A stretch of DNA of 64,000 bases from Caulobacteraceae bacterium (GTDB taxonomy: Bacteria; Pseudomonadota; Alphaproteobacteria; Caulobacterales; Caulobacteraceae). Shown here piece by piece: positions 9,460 through 19,187 of this stretch. The notes under the pieces were generated by a model, which was given only the letters and a program-made list of their open reading frames with translations, was not told the origin of the DNA and did not search any database. The translations under genes and the position numbers were made by a program. The stretch is from assembly GCA_031291645.1 (NCBI GenBank), contig JARLIQ010000112.1, positions 46,080 to 110,079 of the forward strand. The letters run 5' to 3'. The stretch's first letter is position 1. Each line of letters begins with the position of its first letter.

Positions 9460-9474
9460 TTAACAAGAGATTAA
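9460..9474. promoter_or_regulatory. CtrA-type box TTAA-N7-TTAA
   Basis: The sequence TTAACAAGAGATTAA matches the full CtrA consensus (TTAA, 7 bases, TTAA) in an AT-rich island of otherwise very GC-rich DNA. It sits in the divergent region between the TPR-like gene (minus, start 9369) and the monooxygenase gene (plus, start 9624). It is nearer to the TPR-like gene. Occupancy is inferred. Confidence 0.6.
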
Positions 9475-9623
9475 TCTAAACATATGGTTAATGCCGATCG
9501 CCGGCCCAATCGGCGCCGCCCTTCCGCCACGACACCCTTGATCCGCGCCCGCGAACTGCTCACGCTTCGGCCCGACCTCCGCCGGCGGCGAGCGGACGGG
9601 CGGCGATCAGGGGCGGGACCAGG

Positions 9624-11438
<1,815 letters not shown>

Positions 11439-11479
11439 GGGCCGGCTGGATAGATGCCCCTTCCCTCCCCCGCGCCCGC

Positions 11480-12697
11480 CTATTCGGCCGCGTCGGGCTT
11501 CTTGTTCAGGCCCATGGCCTCCAGGATCTCGGGACGGATGTTCTCGGTGCCCTTTTCCTGGATGTGCTGGGCGACGCGCATGCCGACGGCCATGCGGGCC
11601 TGGCCGATGAAGGTCTCGCGGTTGTCCTTGGCCCAGTTCAGCGAGTGCTCGCGGTTGACGTTCAGGGCCTGGAAGCGCGGGAAGACGTAGCGGGCCATCA
11701 GTTCGTAGGACTTCTTCTTGGCCTCCCATTCGGCCCAGTTGTGGTCCATGAACAGGAAGCAGCCGAAGCCGCCGGACTGTTTCTCCAGCCGCTCGATCTG
11801 GGCCGCCGCGTCGTCCGGATCGCCGATCACGGCCAGGCCCGAAGCGATCAGCTGGTCGATCGGATCGCCCGCGCCGTCGGCCACCAGCGGCAGGGCGGCG
11901 ACTTCGCGGAAGTAGAACATCCATTGCTCCAGGCCGTGGGCGACGTCGGCCCGGGCCTGCTCGCGCGTCGCGGCGATGTGCATCGGCCCGACCAGCCGCC
12001 AGGCGGCGCGGTCCATGGTCTTGCCGCTCTCGCGCGCCTTCTCCTCGGCGATCGCCCAGTTGGTGGCCAGGGCGTTGAAGCCGCCGGCCGAGGTCGCGCC
12101 GATCGACAACAGGCCCAGGCCGTGCCGCCCGGCCGCCGTCGCCCCGGTGGGCGAGACCTGGCTGGCCGCCGCGATCTCGACCGAGGGCCGGGACCAGGGC
12201 GTCATCTGCAGGTGGGCGTCGCACAGTTCGAACCAGTCGGACTTGTGGGTGACGATCTCACCGCGCAGCAGGCGCACGATGACCTCCAGCGCCTCGTCCA
12301 TCCGGTCGCGCTGGGCGGCCACCGGGATGCCCATCATGAAGGCGTCCGAGGGCAGCGAGCCGGGCCCGACGCCCAGCATCACCCGGCCGCGGGTGATGTG
12401 GTCAAGCTGGTTGATCCGGTCGGCCAGCATCAGCGGGTGGTGATAGGGCAGGGAGGAGACACCGGTGCCCAGCTTGATGTGGCGCGTGCGCTCGGCGACC
12501 GTGGCGATGAACAGCTCGGGGCTGGCGATCAGCTCGTAGCCGGCCGAGTGGTGCTCGCCGATCCACGCCTCGTCGTAGCCCAGCCTGTCCATCCACTGGA
12601 CCAGCTCCAGGTCGCGTTCGAGCGCCAGGGTCGGGTTCTCGTTCAGCGGATGGAAGGGCGCGATGAAGGCGCCGAAACGCATCTTGGGACCCAGCAT
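11480..12697 (-). CDS. LLM class flavin-dependent monooxygenase, limonene-monooxygenase-like
   Basis: This 405-residue protein has the bacterial luciferase-like TIM barrel, with the early motifs MRFGAFIAPFHP and DEAWIGEHHSAG and the segment IKLGTGVSSLPYHHP. These features, with GVGPGSLPSDAFMMG, match the LLM subgroup that includes limonene 1,2-monooxygenase (LimB). Such enzymes use reduced FMN supplied by a separate reductase, and none is visible in the window. It is transcribed toward the BVMO gene, with about 40 bases between the stops. It is followed upstream by the SDR and hydrolase genes on the same strand, consistent with one pathway operon. The substrate is inferred only from family. 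Confidence 0.85.
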   Translation of the reverse strand: MLGPKMRFGAFIAPFHPLNENPTLALERDLELVQWMDRLGYDEAWIGEHHSAGYELIASPELFIATVAERTRHIKLGTGVSSLPYHHPLMLADRINQLDHITRGRVMLGVGPGSLPSDAFMMGIPVAAQRDRMDEALEVIVRLLRGEIVTHKSDWFELCDAHLQMTPWSRPSVEIAAASQVSPTGATAAGRHGLGLLSIGATSAGGFNALATNWAIAEEKARESGKTMDRAAWRLVGPMHIAATREQARADVAHGLEQWMFYFREVAALPLVADGAGDPIDQLIASGLAVIGDPDDAAAQIERLEKQSGGFGCFLFMDHNWAEWEAKKKSYELMARYVFPRFQALNVNREHSLNWAKDNRETFIGQARMAVGMRVAQHIQEKGTENIRPEILEAMGLNKKPDAAE

Positions 12698-12787
12698 GAC
12701 GGCGTTTCCTCTCGGCTTATCTCTGTTCGCTTATGAACGCCGGGGCGGCGGGCGACAAGCATGCCCCGGCGTCAGCCGGCCCGGGTC

Positions 12788-13570
12788 TCAGCGCCGCCCG
12801 GCGGTGGGGTGGGAGCTGGAAAGACCGCCGTCGACCACGATCGCCTGGCCGTCGACGTAGGAGGCGTCGTCCGAGGCGAGGAACAGGGCCACCGAGGCGA
12901 TCTCCTCCGGAGCGCCCGGTCGCTGCAGCGGGTTGAGCTGGCCGATCCTGTCGGCCGTGCCGCGCTCGCGCGCTCGCTCGAAGATCGGCCGGGTCATGCC
13001 CGTCTCGATCAGGCCCGGGCAGATGGCGTTGACCCGCACGCCGGTGCCGGTCAGCTGCTGGGCGGTGGTCTGCACCAGGTTGATCACCCCGGCCTTGCTG
13101 GCCGAATAGGGCACGCCGCCCGCACCGGACCGCAGGCCCGCCACCGAGGCGGTGCAGATGATCGAGCCCTTGCCGCGCGGGATCATCACCTGGGCCGCGT
13201 GCTTGATCGCCAGGAACGGGCCCACCAGGTTGATCCGCAGCAGCTCCATCCAGTTGTCGGCGGTCAGCTCGAACAGCGGGATCAGGCCGCCGGAGACGCC
13301 GGCGTTGGCGTAGCAGACGTCCAGGGCGCCGTATTCGCCCACCGCCGTCTCGACCGCCTTGGCGACGTCGGCTTCCACCCCGGCGTCGCCGGTCAGGGCG
13401 ATGGCCTGGCCGCCCACCTGGCGGATGGCGGCCGCGGTCTCGTTCACCGCCTCCACCCGGTCGACGGCGACCACCTTGGCGCCCTCGGCGGCGAACAGTT
13501 TGGCGCTCGCGCGGCCGATGCCGCTGCCCGCGCCGGTGACCAGGGCCACGCGGCCTTCGAGTCGTCCCAT
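12788..13570 (-). CDS. SDR family oxidoreductase
   Basis: This is a classical short-chain dehydrogenase of 260 residues. The coenzyme motif TGAGSGIG spans residues 12-19, the NAG motif is in CYANAGVSG, the catalytic Ser is about 142 (TASVAG), and the YxxxK pair is Tyr155/Lys159 (PYSASKAG). It ends with the family's VDGGLSS. Asp37 in VVAVDR suggests NAD(H) rather than NADP(H). It should interconvert an alcohol and a ketone. Its place between the LLM monooxygenase and the hydrolase suits oxidation of a ring alcohol to the ketone used by the BVMO, which is inference. Confidence 0.9.
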   Translation of the reverse strand: MGRLEGRVALVTGAGSGIGRASAKLFAAEGAKVVAVDRVEAVNETAAAIRQVGGQAIALTGDAGVEADVAKAVETAVGEYGALDVCYANAGVSGGLIPLFELTADNWMELLRINLVGPFLAIKHAAQVMIPRGKGSIICTASVAGLRSGAGGVPYSASKAGVINLVQTTAQQLTGTGVRVNAICPGLIETGMTRPIFERARERGTADRIGQLNPLQRPGAPEEIASVALFLASDDASYVDGQAIVVDGGLSSSHPTAGRR

Positions 13571-13600
13571 CGATGCTTCCTTCTTGATGCGTGTGGCGGG

Positions 13601-14503
13601 TCAGGCCGGCTGGCGCGCGCGCCGCGCGTTGGCGGCGATGGCCAGGGCCAGGGTCTCGTAGAGGGCCGGCGGCAGGTCGTGGCCCATGCCCTCGATCACC
13701 TTCAGCTCCGCGCCCCGGATGTTGGCCGCGGTGTCCTGGCCGCCCGCCAGCGGCACCAGCGGATCGGCCGCACCATGCACCACCAGGGTCGGGGCCGCGA
13801 TGGTGTTGAGCCGCGCGCGCCGGTCGCCGGTCGCGGTGATGGCGGCGATCTGCCGGCCGAAGCCGGCGGGATTGTAGGCCCGCTGGGCCGCCGCCAGGGC
13901 CTCGGCGCGCTGCGCCGCCTCGTCGAACGGAAAGCCGGGGCTGCCGATCACCCGGGCCGAGCGCGCGGAGTGGGCCAGGAAGCCCGCCTCGTCCTCGAAC
14001 GGGCTGGGCGGGCGCTGGGTTAGCACGGCCATGGCCTCCGCCGTCGCCGGCGGCAGGCCGGGGTTGCCGGTGTTGGACATGATCGAGGTGAGCGAGAGGG
14101 TGCGGTGCGGATGCTCGCTGGCGATCAGCTGGGCGATCATCCCGCCCATCGAGGCGCCGACGATGTGCGCCCGCTCGATCTCCAGCACGTCCAGCAGGCC
14201 GGCGGCGTCATCGGCCATGTCGTAGAGGGTATAGGGCACGTCCGGCCGCTCGCCGCGGGCGAGCGCCTGCGCCACGGCGTTCAGCTCGGGGACCGGCGCG
14301 TCGTCGAAGTGGGTCGAAAGCCCGACGTCGCGGTTGTCGAAGCGGACCACCCGGAAGCCTTGCGCGGCGATGGTCTCGCGGAATTCCGCTGACCAGCGGA
14401 CCATCTGCATGCCCAGGCCGGCGACCAGGAGGATGGTCTCGGCGTCGTCGTCGCCCAGGCTGTCGTACTCGATGCTGATCCCGTTCGCTTCGGCCCTGGC
14501 CAT
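13601..14503 (-). CDS. Alpha/beta hydrolase
   Basis: This 300-residue alpha/beta-fold hydrolase has the nucleophile elbow GASMGG (Ser118), an oxyanion region LLVAGLGMQ, a likely acid in GAADPLVP and the catalytic His in IEGMGHDLPP. The cap and core match the esterase/lactonase and haloperoxidase-like group. There is no signal peptide, so it is cytoplasmic. Lying 30 bases upstream of the SDR on the same strand, it probably belongs to the same transcript. Opening the lactone or ester made by the BVMO is the obvious candidate role. It starts at ATG 14503, divergent from the aldo/keto reductase. Confidence 0.88.
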   Translation of the reverse strand: MARAEANGISIEYDSLGDDDAETILLVAGLGMQMVRWSAEFRETIAAQGFRVVRFDNRDVGLSTHFDDAPVPELNAVAQALARGERPDVPYTLYDMADDAAGLLDVLEIERAHIVGASMGGMIAQLIASEHPHRTLSLTSIMSNTGNPGLPPATAEAMAVLTQRPPSPFEDEAGFLAHSARSARVIGSPGFPFDEAAQRAEALAAAQRAYNPAGFGRQIAAITATGDRRARLNTIAAPTLVVHGAADPLVPLAGGQDTAANIRGAELKVIEGMGHDLPPALYETLALAIAANARRARQPA

Positions 14504-14664
14504 GAGGTTTCTTCCCTGTTTGGTTTTGCCCGATCTTGCGGGGCCGGCGCGGCGACGGCAAGCGGCCGTGGCGCGCGCGGCGCCGGGCGCCTAGATTAGT
14601 CGAGGACGGCACGGCGGCGGGGCGCTGGCCGGTTCGCACGCATTCAGCACATGAGGGATCGACC

Positions 14665-15720
14665 ATGAAATATCGGCGACTGGGCCGCACCGGCCTCTAC
14701 GTGTCCGAACTTTGCCTCGGGACCATGACCTTCGGCGGCGAGGGCTCGATCTGGACCGCCATCGGCGGCCTGGGCCAGGACGCGGCGGACGAGATGGTGG
14801 GCAAGGCCCTGGCCGGCGGGATCAACTTCATCGACACGGCCGACGTCTATTCGTTCGGGGTGTCGGAAAAGCTGCTCGGCCAGTCCTTGAGGAACCTGGG
14901 CGTCAAGCGCTCGGACGTGATCATCGCCACCAAGGTCTTTGGCCAGATGGGCGAGGGGCCGAACGACCGCGGCGCCTCGCGCGGGCACATCATGGACGGG
15001 GTCAAGGCCAGCCTCGACCGGCTGGGCCTGGATCACATCGACCTCTACCAGATCCACGGCAACGACCCGGTCACCCCGGTCGAGGAGACGCTGCGGGCGC
15101 TGGACGACCTCGTCTCCGAGGGGCTGGTCCGCTACGTCGGCTGCTCGAACTGGGCGGCCTGGAAGATCGCCAAGGCGCTCGGGATCTCGGACCACCGCGG
15201 CCAGGCGCGGTTCGAGACCGTCCAGGCCTACTATTCCATCGCCGGCCGCGACCTCGAGCGCGAGATCGTGCCGATGGCCCAGAGCGAGGGCGTGGGCGTG
15301 CTGGTCTGGTCGCCGCTGGCGGGCGGGCTGCTTTCGGGCAAGTTCGGGCCGGGGTCGAACGGGCCGGAAGGCGCGCGGCGGGTCAGCTTCGACTTCCCGC
15401 CGGTGAACCGCGACCGGGCCTGGCCGTGCGTCGCCGCCATGCGCGAGATCGCCGAGGCGCGGGGCGTCAGCGTCGCCCAGATCGCCCTCGCCTACGTGCT
15501 GGCCAAGCCGTTCGTGACCAGCGTCATCATCGGGGCGCGGCGCATCGACCAGCTGGAGGACAACCTGGCGGCGGCCGAGGTCGAGCTGACGGCCGAGGAA
15601 CTGGCCCGGCTGGACGAGGTCTCGACCCTGCCCAGCGAATATCCGGGCTGGATGTTCGAGCGCCAGGGTGCGACGCGCGCGCCTCAGCCCTTCAAGCCGA
15701 ACCTCGAAGCCCAGCGCTGA
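14665..15720 (+). CDS. Aldo/keto reductase
   Basis: The ATG at 14665 (MKYRRLGRTGLYVSEL) is chosen over the upstream track start because family homology begins there. The 351-residue TIM-barrel enzyme carries the AKR signature NFIDTADVYSFG with the catalytic Asp/Tyr, Lys in IIATKVFG, and His in YQIHGND. The C-terminal NADPH-binding region is VTSVIIGARRIDQLEDNL. It reduces aldehydes or ketones; the substrate is not determined. It is divergent from the alpha/beta hydrolase gene. Its 3' end overlaps the convergent SDR gene by 37 bases. Confidence 0.92.
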   Translation: MKYRRLGRTGLYVSELCLGTMTFGGEGSIWTAIGGLGQDAADEMVGKALAGGINFIDTADVYSFGVSEKLLGQSLRNLGVKRSDVIIATKVFGQMGEGPNDRGASRGHIMDGVKASLDRLGLDHIDLYQIHGNDPVTPVEETLRALDDLVSEGLVRYVGCSNWAAWKIAKALGISDHRGQARFETVQAYYSIAGRDLEREIVPMAQSEGVGVLVWSPLAGGLLSGKFGPGSNGPEGARRVSFDFPPVNRDRAWPCVAAMREIAEARGVSVAQIALAYVLAKPFVTSVIIGARRIDQLEDNLAAAEVELTAEELARLDEVSTLPSEYPGWMFERQGATRAPQPFKPNLEAQR

Positions 15721-16796
15721 CGCCGGGTCGGCGGCGCCGGCGGCGGGGGGGCCGCCTCCGCGTCCGCCGGCCGCCGCGCGCCCTTGCTGACCCGCAGCAG
15801 GGCGACGCCGGCGGCGATGCCGGCCAGGACCGCCAGGCCCAAGGTGGCCTTGGGCCGCATCTGGGCGGTGGAATAGAGGCTGGCCTCGCGCACCCCGGCC
15901 TGGAACGAGCGCTCGCGCAGGTCCTGGCCGGGGTGGTGCAGGTTGTCGCCCAGGGCCGCGCGCCGGCCGACCGCGTCGCGTTCCAGCTTCGGCGCGGCCC
16001 AGGCCATCAGCGGCTCGGCGGCGAAGGGCAGCACCGCGTTCAGCGCGCCTAGGAAGCCGCCCGCCGTGCCGACGGTCAGCTCGCGGACGTGGTTGTGCGC
16101 GGCGTAGAGGATGGCGTCGGCCACCAGCGGCGTCGCATAGACCGGCGGCGGGTTGCGCACCGCCACCCCGGTCAGGTTGCGCGCGTGGTCCTTGTAGGGG
16201 GTGTCGATCGCCGAGGGCTTGATCAGGGTGACCGAGACCGGCGCGTGCTCGGCCATCAGCTCCATGCGCAGCGCCTTGGTGAAGCTGGCGACCGCGGCCT
16301 TGGAGGCCGAGCTCACGCCCTGCAGCGGCAGGGGCAGGTCGCCGAGGGTCGAGCCGATGTTGATCAGGACGCCGCCACCGTCGCGGTCGCGGAAGTGCTC
16401 GACCGCCGCCAGCGAGCCGTAGACCACGCCCCAGTAGTTGGTGTCGAACAGGCGCCGCTGGTCGTCCAGCGGCGTGGCGGAGATCGGGCCGAAGATCGAG
16501 ACGCCGGCGTTGTTGACCCAGACGTCGAAGCCGCCGAAGGCGCTGATCGCCGCCTCGGCGATCGCCCGCACGTCCGCCTCGCGGCCGACGTCGGCCGCGA
16601 CGATGGCCACCTGGGCGCCCTTGCCGGCCAGGTCGTCGCGGACCGCCTTCAGGGCCTCCTCGTTGCGCGCCGCCAGCACCAGGCGCACGCCCTTTGCGCA
16701 CGCGGCGCGGGCCGTCGACAGCCCGATGCCGGACGTGGCGCCGGTGATCACCATCACCTGCTTGCCGAGGGGCTTGAGCCTCAACCGCTTGCGCAT
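15684..16796 (-). CDS. SDR family protein with altered active site
   Basis: The coding region opens at 16832; the ATG at 16796 (MRKRLRLKPLGKQVMV) gives a 370-residue SDR, and 16808 is also possible. The nucleotide motif TGATSGIG, the Asp of ADVGRE and the NNAG motif are all present. At the YxxxK position the sequence reads VSSASK, where relatives carry VYSASK, so the catalytic Tyr is replaced by Ser while Lys remains. After the SDR core there is a C-terminal extension with a hydrophobic stretch (TLGLAVLAGIAAGVALL), probably a membrane anchor, and a Pro/Arg-rich tail. It may be a non-catalytic or atypical member. Its 3' end overlaps the aldo/keto reductase gene by 37 bases. Confidence 0.85.
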   Translation of the reverse strand: MRKRLRLKPLGKQVMVITGATSGIGLSTARAACAKGVRLVLAARNEEALKAVRDDLAGKGAQVAIVAADVGREADVRAIAEAAISAFGGFDVWVNNAGVSIFGPISATPLDDQRRLFDTNYWGVVYGSLAAVEHFRDRDGGGVLINIGSTLGDLPLPLQGVSSASKAAVASFTKALRMELMAEHAPVSVTLIKPSAIDTPYKDHARNLTGVAVRNPPPVYATPLVADAILYAAHNHVRELTVGTAGGFLGALNAVLPFAAEPLMAWAAPKLERDAVGRRAALGDNLHHPGQDLRERSFQAGVREASLYSTAQMRPKATLGLAVLAGIAAGVALLRVSKGARRPADAEAAPPPPAPPTRRQRWASRFGLKG

Positions 16797-16837
16797 GACC
16801 GTCCTCATCAACCTCGCGCGCCCCCGACGCACGCCCT

Positions 16838-16862
16838 AGAGCATGTCAGGGTCAGAATTCCA
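16838..16862. repeat. Partial copy of palindromic repeat family B
   Basis: AGAGCATGTCAGGGTCAGAATTCC shares the AGAGC...GGGTCAGA..ATTCC pattern with the left half and loop of the hairpin at 3819-3868. The right half is missing or decayed. It lies just upstream of the SDR gene start. Confidence 0.4.
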
Positions 16863-16965
16863 AGACTCGGAGGCTTGAACCGGTTCCACGGTCCAGCCCC
16901 GGGCCCATTTGCACCTTCAGGTGTGAAGCGGGCGTTTCGGCCGCGACGGGACGGCCGGCGGCGGT

Positions 16966-17928
16966 TCAGCGCGGGCTGATGGCCGCCGAGGACACCCAGC
17001 CGCGGTTGCCGTTCTCGTCGTCGACCTCCCACCAGACGCCGTCGCGATGGCCGGTGGGGTAGACCAGGTCGCCCGGCGCGAAGGTCCGCACCGGCTTGGC
17101 CCGCGGCGAGGGCTGGTCACGCATGGTGATCGGCTCCTTCACCGAATAGGCCTGGATGCCGGCGTTCTCCGACGCCGAGCCGGGTTCCGGCGCGGCGTTG
17201 CTCTGCATGTAGTGGACCAGGTCGATGAAGGCGTTGAAATAGGCCGCGGTGATCACCTTGCCGATGTCGGTGTTGGAATAGCCGCCGCCGGCCAGGGCCG
17301 CGAAACCGCTCCAGCCGCCGCCGGCGCCCCCGGCCCCGAAGGAGATGTCGGTCTTCTTGGCCGCGCCTTCGGCGACGTAGAGCTGCTCGGTGGTCCGCGC
17401 GTCGGTCAGGGTGATCAGCACCTGGGCCTCGGACCGCTTGGTCTTGACGCTGCCGGCCAGGGCGCCCCAGCCGCCCGGCAGGAAGCTGCCGGCCGCCGCG
17501 CCGATGTTGTTGCCGCCGGAATCGGTGTTGGAGTTGGCGATGTCCGGCACCAGGAAGTAGTCGGCCGACGCCACCTGGCCGCGCCCGACGTTGGAGCCGC
17601 GGCGCAGCTCGCCCGACTGGGCCAGGCCTTCTTCCTGGTTGTGCATCTCAAGCCCGCCGGCGCGGTCGACCATGCGCAGGCAGCCCGAGCGCGAGGCGAA
17701 CAGCTTGAGCAGGGTCTCGGGACTGGAGAGGTTGTAGCTGAGCCACCAGCGGTTCTCCGGCTCCTTGACCGCGGCGGTGCCGAGGGCGTGGTCGCAGTGG
17801 GGCAGTTCGGGCGTCAGGGCGTTCTTCGGCTGGCCCTTGTCCATGCCGTATTGGGCGCTGGCCGGACCGGCGGCCGCGAGACCCGCCACCATGCCCAGCA
17901 TGGCGGAAGCCAAAGCAAAGCGTCTCAT
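16966..17928 (-). CDS. CsgG/DUF-type secreted protein with C-terminal SH3-like domain
   Basis: The ATG at 17928 begins a clean signal peptide (MRRFALASAMLGMVAG ... AGPASAQ), giving 320 residues; the track start at 17991 adds an unlikely leader. The middle of the protein resembles the CsgG/FlgO/LpoB-like fold used by outer-membrane-associated assembly factors: a variable NTE, DYFLVPDIANSN, and AQVLITLTDARTTEQLYVAEG. The C-terminal 70 residues resemble a bacterial SH3 domain (ITMRDQPS ... VYPTGHRDGVWWEV ... GWV). No lipobox is visible. It is probably periplasmic and may bind cell wall. Function is not assigned. A terminator for the acyl-CoA dehydrogenase genes separates it from them. Confidence 0.7.
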   Translation of the reverse strand: MRRFALASAMLGMVAGLAAAGPASAQYGMDKGQPKNALTPELPHCDHALGTAAVKEPENRWWLSYNLSSPETLLKLFASRSGCLRMVDRAGGLEMHNQEEGLAQSGELRRGSNVGRGQVASADYFLVPDIANSNTDSGGNNIGAAAGSFLPGGWGALAGSVKTKRSEAQVLITLTDARTTEQLYVAEGAAKKTDISFGAGGAGGGWSGFAALAGGGYSNTDIGKVITAAYFNAFIDLVHYMQSNAAPEPGSASENAGIQAYSVKEPITMRDQPSPRAKPVRTFAPGDLVYPTGHRDGVWWEVDDENGNRGWVSSAAISPR

Positions 17929-17942
17929 CAGCCCAACCCCTG

Positions 17943-17982
17943 AAAAGTCTCCACCCGCCCCGAGCTTAGCCGGGGCGGGTGG
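17943..17982 (-). terminator. Rho-independent terminator of the acyl-CoA dehydrogenase genes
   Basis: A perfect 11-pair stem CCACCCGCCCC / GGGGCGGGTGG has a 10-base loop. On the minus strand it is followed by AGACTTTTCAG. It lies downstream of the ACAD stop at 18036 and upstream of the CsgG-like gene. Confidence 0.65.
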
Positions 17983-18035
17983 ATGGGGCAATCAATCTGA
18001 ACGAACGTCGGTATCCGTCCGTCAGCGTCGGCTTA

Positions 18036-19172
18036 TCAGTAGCCGTTGAGGCGCGCGTAGCGGTCCCGGTGATAGGACTGCCCGCCAAAGGTGGCCTCGG
18101 CGGCGCGGGCGCGCTTGAGGTAGAGGCCCGCGTCGTGCGCGTCGGTCATGCCGATGCCGCCGTGCATCTGGACCATCTCGTTGGAGACCTGGTGCAGGGT
18201 GTCGCCCATCTTGGCCTTGGCCAGCGAGACCAGTTCGGGCGTGTCCGGGCTGTCGTTGTCGATCGCGGTCAGGGCCGCCTCGACGCAGGAGCGCGCCAGT
18301 TCCAGGTCGGTGAACATCTTGGCCGCGCGGTGCTGCAGGGCCTGGAAGCTGCCGATGACCTGGCCGAACTGCACCCGGACCTTGAGGTAGTCGAGCGTGG
18401 TCTCGAACGCCTGCAGGGCGGCGCCCAGCATTTCGGCGGCGAGGCCGGCGCGGGCGCGGTCCAGGGTCTTTTCCAGAAGCTCCCAGCCCTTGCCTTCCTC
18501 GCCCAGCACGGCGTCGGCGCCGACCTGGACCTGTTCGAAGGTCAGGTTGGCCGCGCCGCGGCTGTCGGCCAGCTTCAGCGGCTTGCGGATGAGGCCCTTG
18601 GCGTCGCCCGGCACCAGGAACAGGGTGATCCCCTCCTTGTCGCCCGGCTTGCCCGAGGTGCGGGCCGAGACCACGAACAGCCCGGCCGCGCCGCCTTCGA
18701 GCACGAAGGTCTTGGCCCCGCCGAGGGTGTAGCCGGCGCCGGACCTGGCCGCGTGCAGGGCGACCTTTTCCGGGGCGTGGTGGGCGCCTTCGTCGACCGC
18801 CAGGGTGGCGACCAGCTCGCCCGAGGCGATCTTGGGCAGCCAGGCTTCCTTCTGGGCGTCCGAGCCGCCCAGGATGATGGCGCTGGCGGCGGCCAGGGCC
18901 GAGGACAGCAGCGGCGAGGCGGTCAGGGTGCGGCCGGTCTCCTCCAGGATCAGGCCCAGGCTCAGATAGCCGAAATCCGATCCGCCGTAGGCCTCGGGGA
19001 TGATCACCCCGGTCCAGCCCATCTCCGCCATCTCGGCGAAGGCGGCCGGGTCGTAGCCGAGCTCGGCCCCGCTGTCGCGGACCTTGCGGAAGGCCGAAAC
19101 CGGCGACTTCTCCTGGGTCCAGGTGCGCGCGGCGTCGCGCAGCATGCTTTGTTCTTCGGTCAGAACAGCCAT
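18036..19172 (-). CDS. Acyl-CoA dehydrogenase
   Basis: This 378-residue FAD enzyme oxidises an acyl-CoA to the 2-enoyl-CoA in beta-oxidation or a related degradation route. The family parts are an N-terminal helical domain, the middle barrel (WTGVIIPEAYGGSDFG) and the C-terminal bundle with VQFGQVIGSFQALQH and MHGGIGMT. It is shorter than, and differs clearly from, the three upstream paralogues, resembling the smaller partner seen in heteromeric FadE pairs of steroid-degrading actinobacteria. Its start is 15 bases after the stop of the upstream ACAD, so they are co-transcribed and may form a heteromer, which is inference. Confidence 0.92.
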   Translation of the reverse strand: MAVLTEEQSMLRDAARTWTQEKSPVSAFRKVRDSGAELGYDPAAFAEMAEMGWTGVIIPEAYGGSDFGYLSLGLILEETGRTLTASPLLSSALAAASAIILGGSDAQKEAWLPKIASGELVATLAVDEGAHHAPEKVALHAARSGAGYTLGGAKTFVLEGGAAGLFVVSARTSGKPGDKEGITLFLVPGDAKGLIRKPLKLADSRGAANLTFEQVQVGADAVLGEEGKGWELLEKTLDRARAGLAAEMLGAALQAFETTLDYLKVRVQFGQVIGSFQALQHRAAKMFTDLELARSCVEAALTAIDNDSPDTPELVSLAKAKMGDTLHQVSNEMVQMHGGIGMTDAHDAGLYLKRARAAEATFGGQSYHRDRYARLNGY

Positions 19173-19187
19173 TGACGTGAAATCCCT

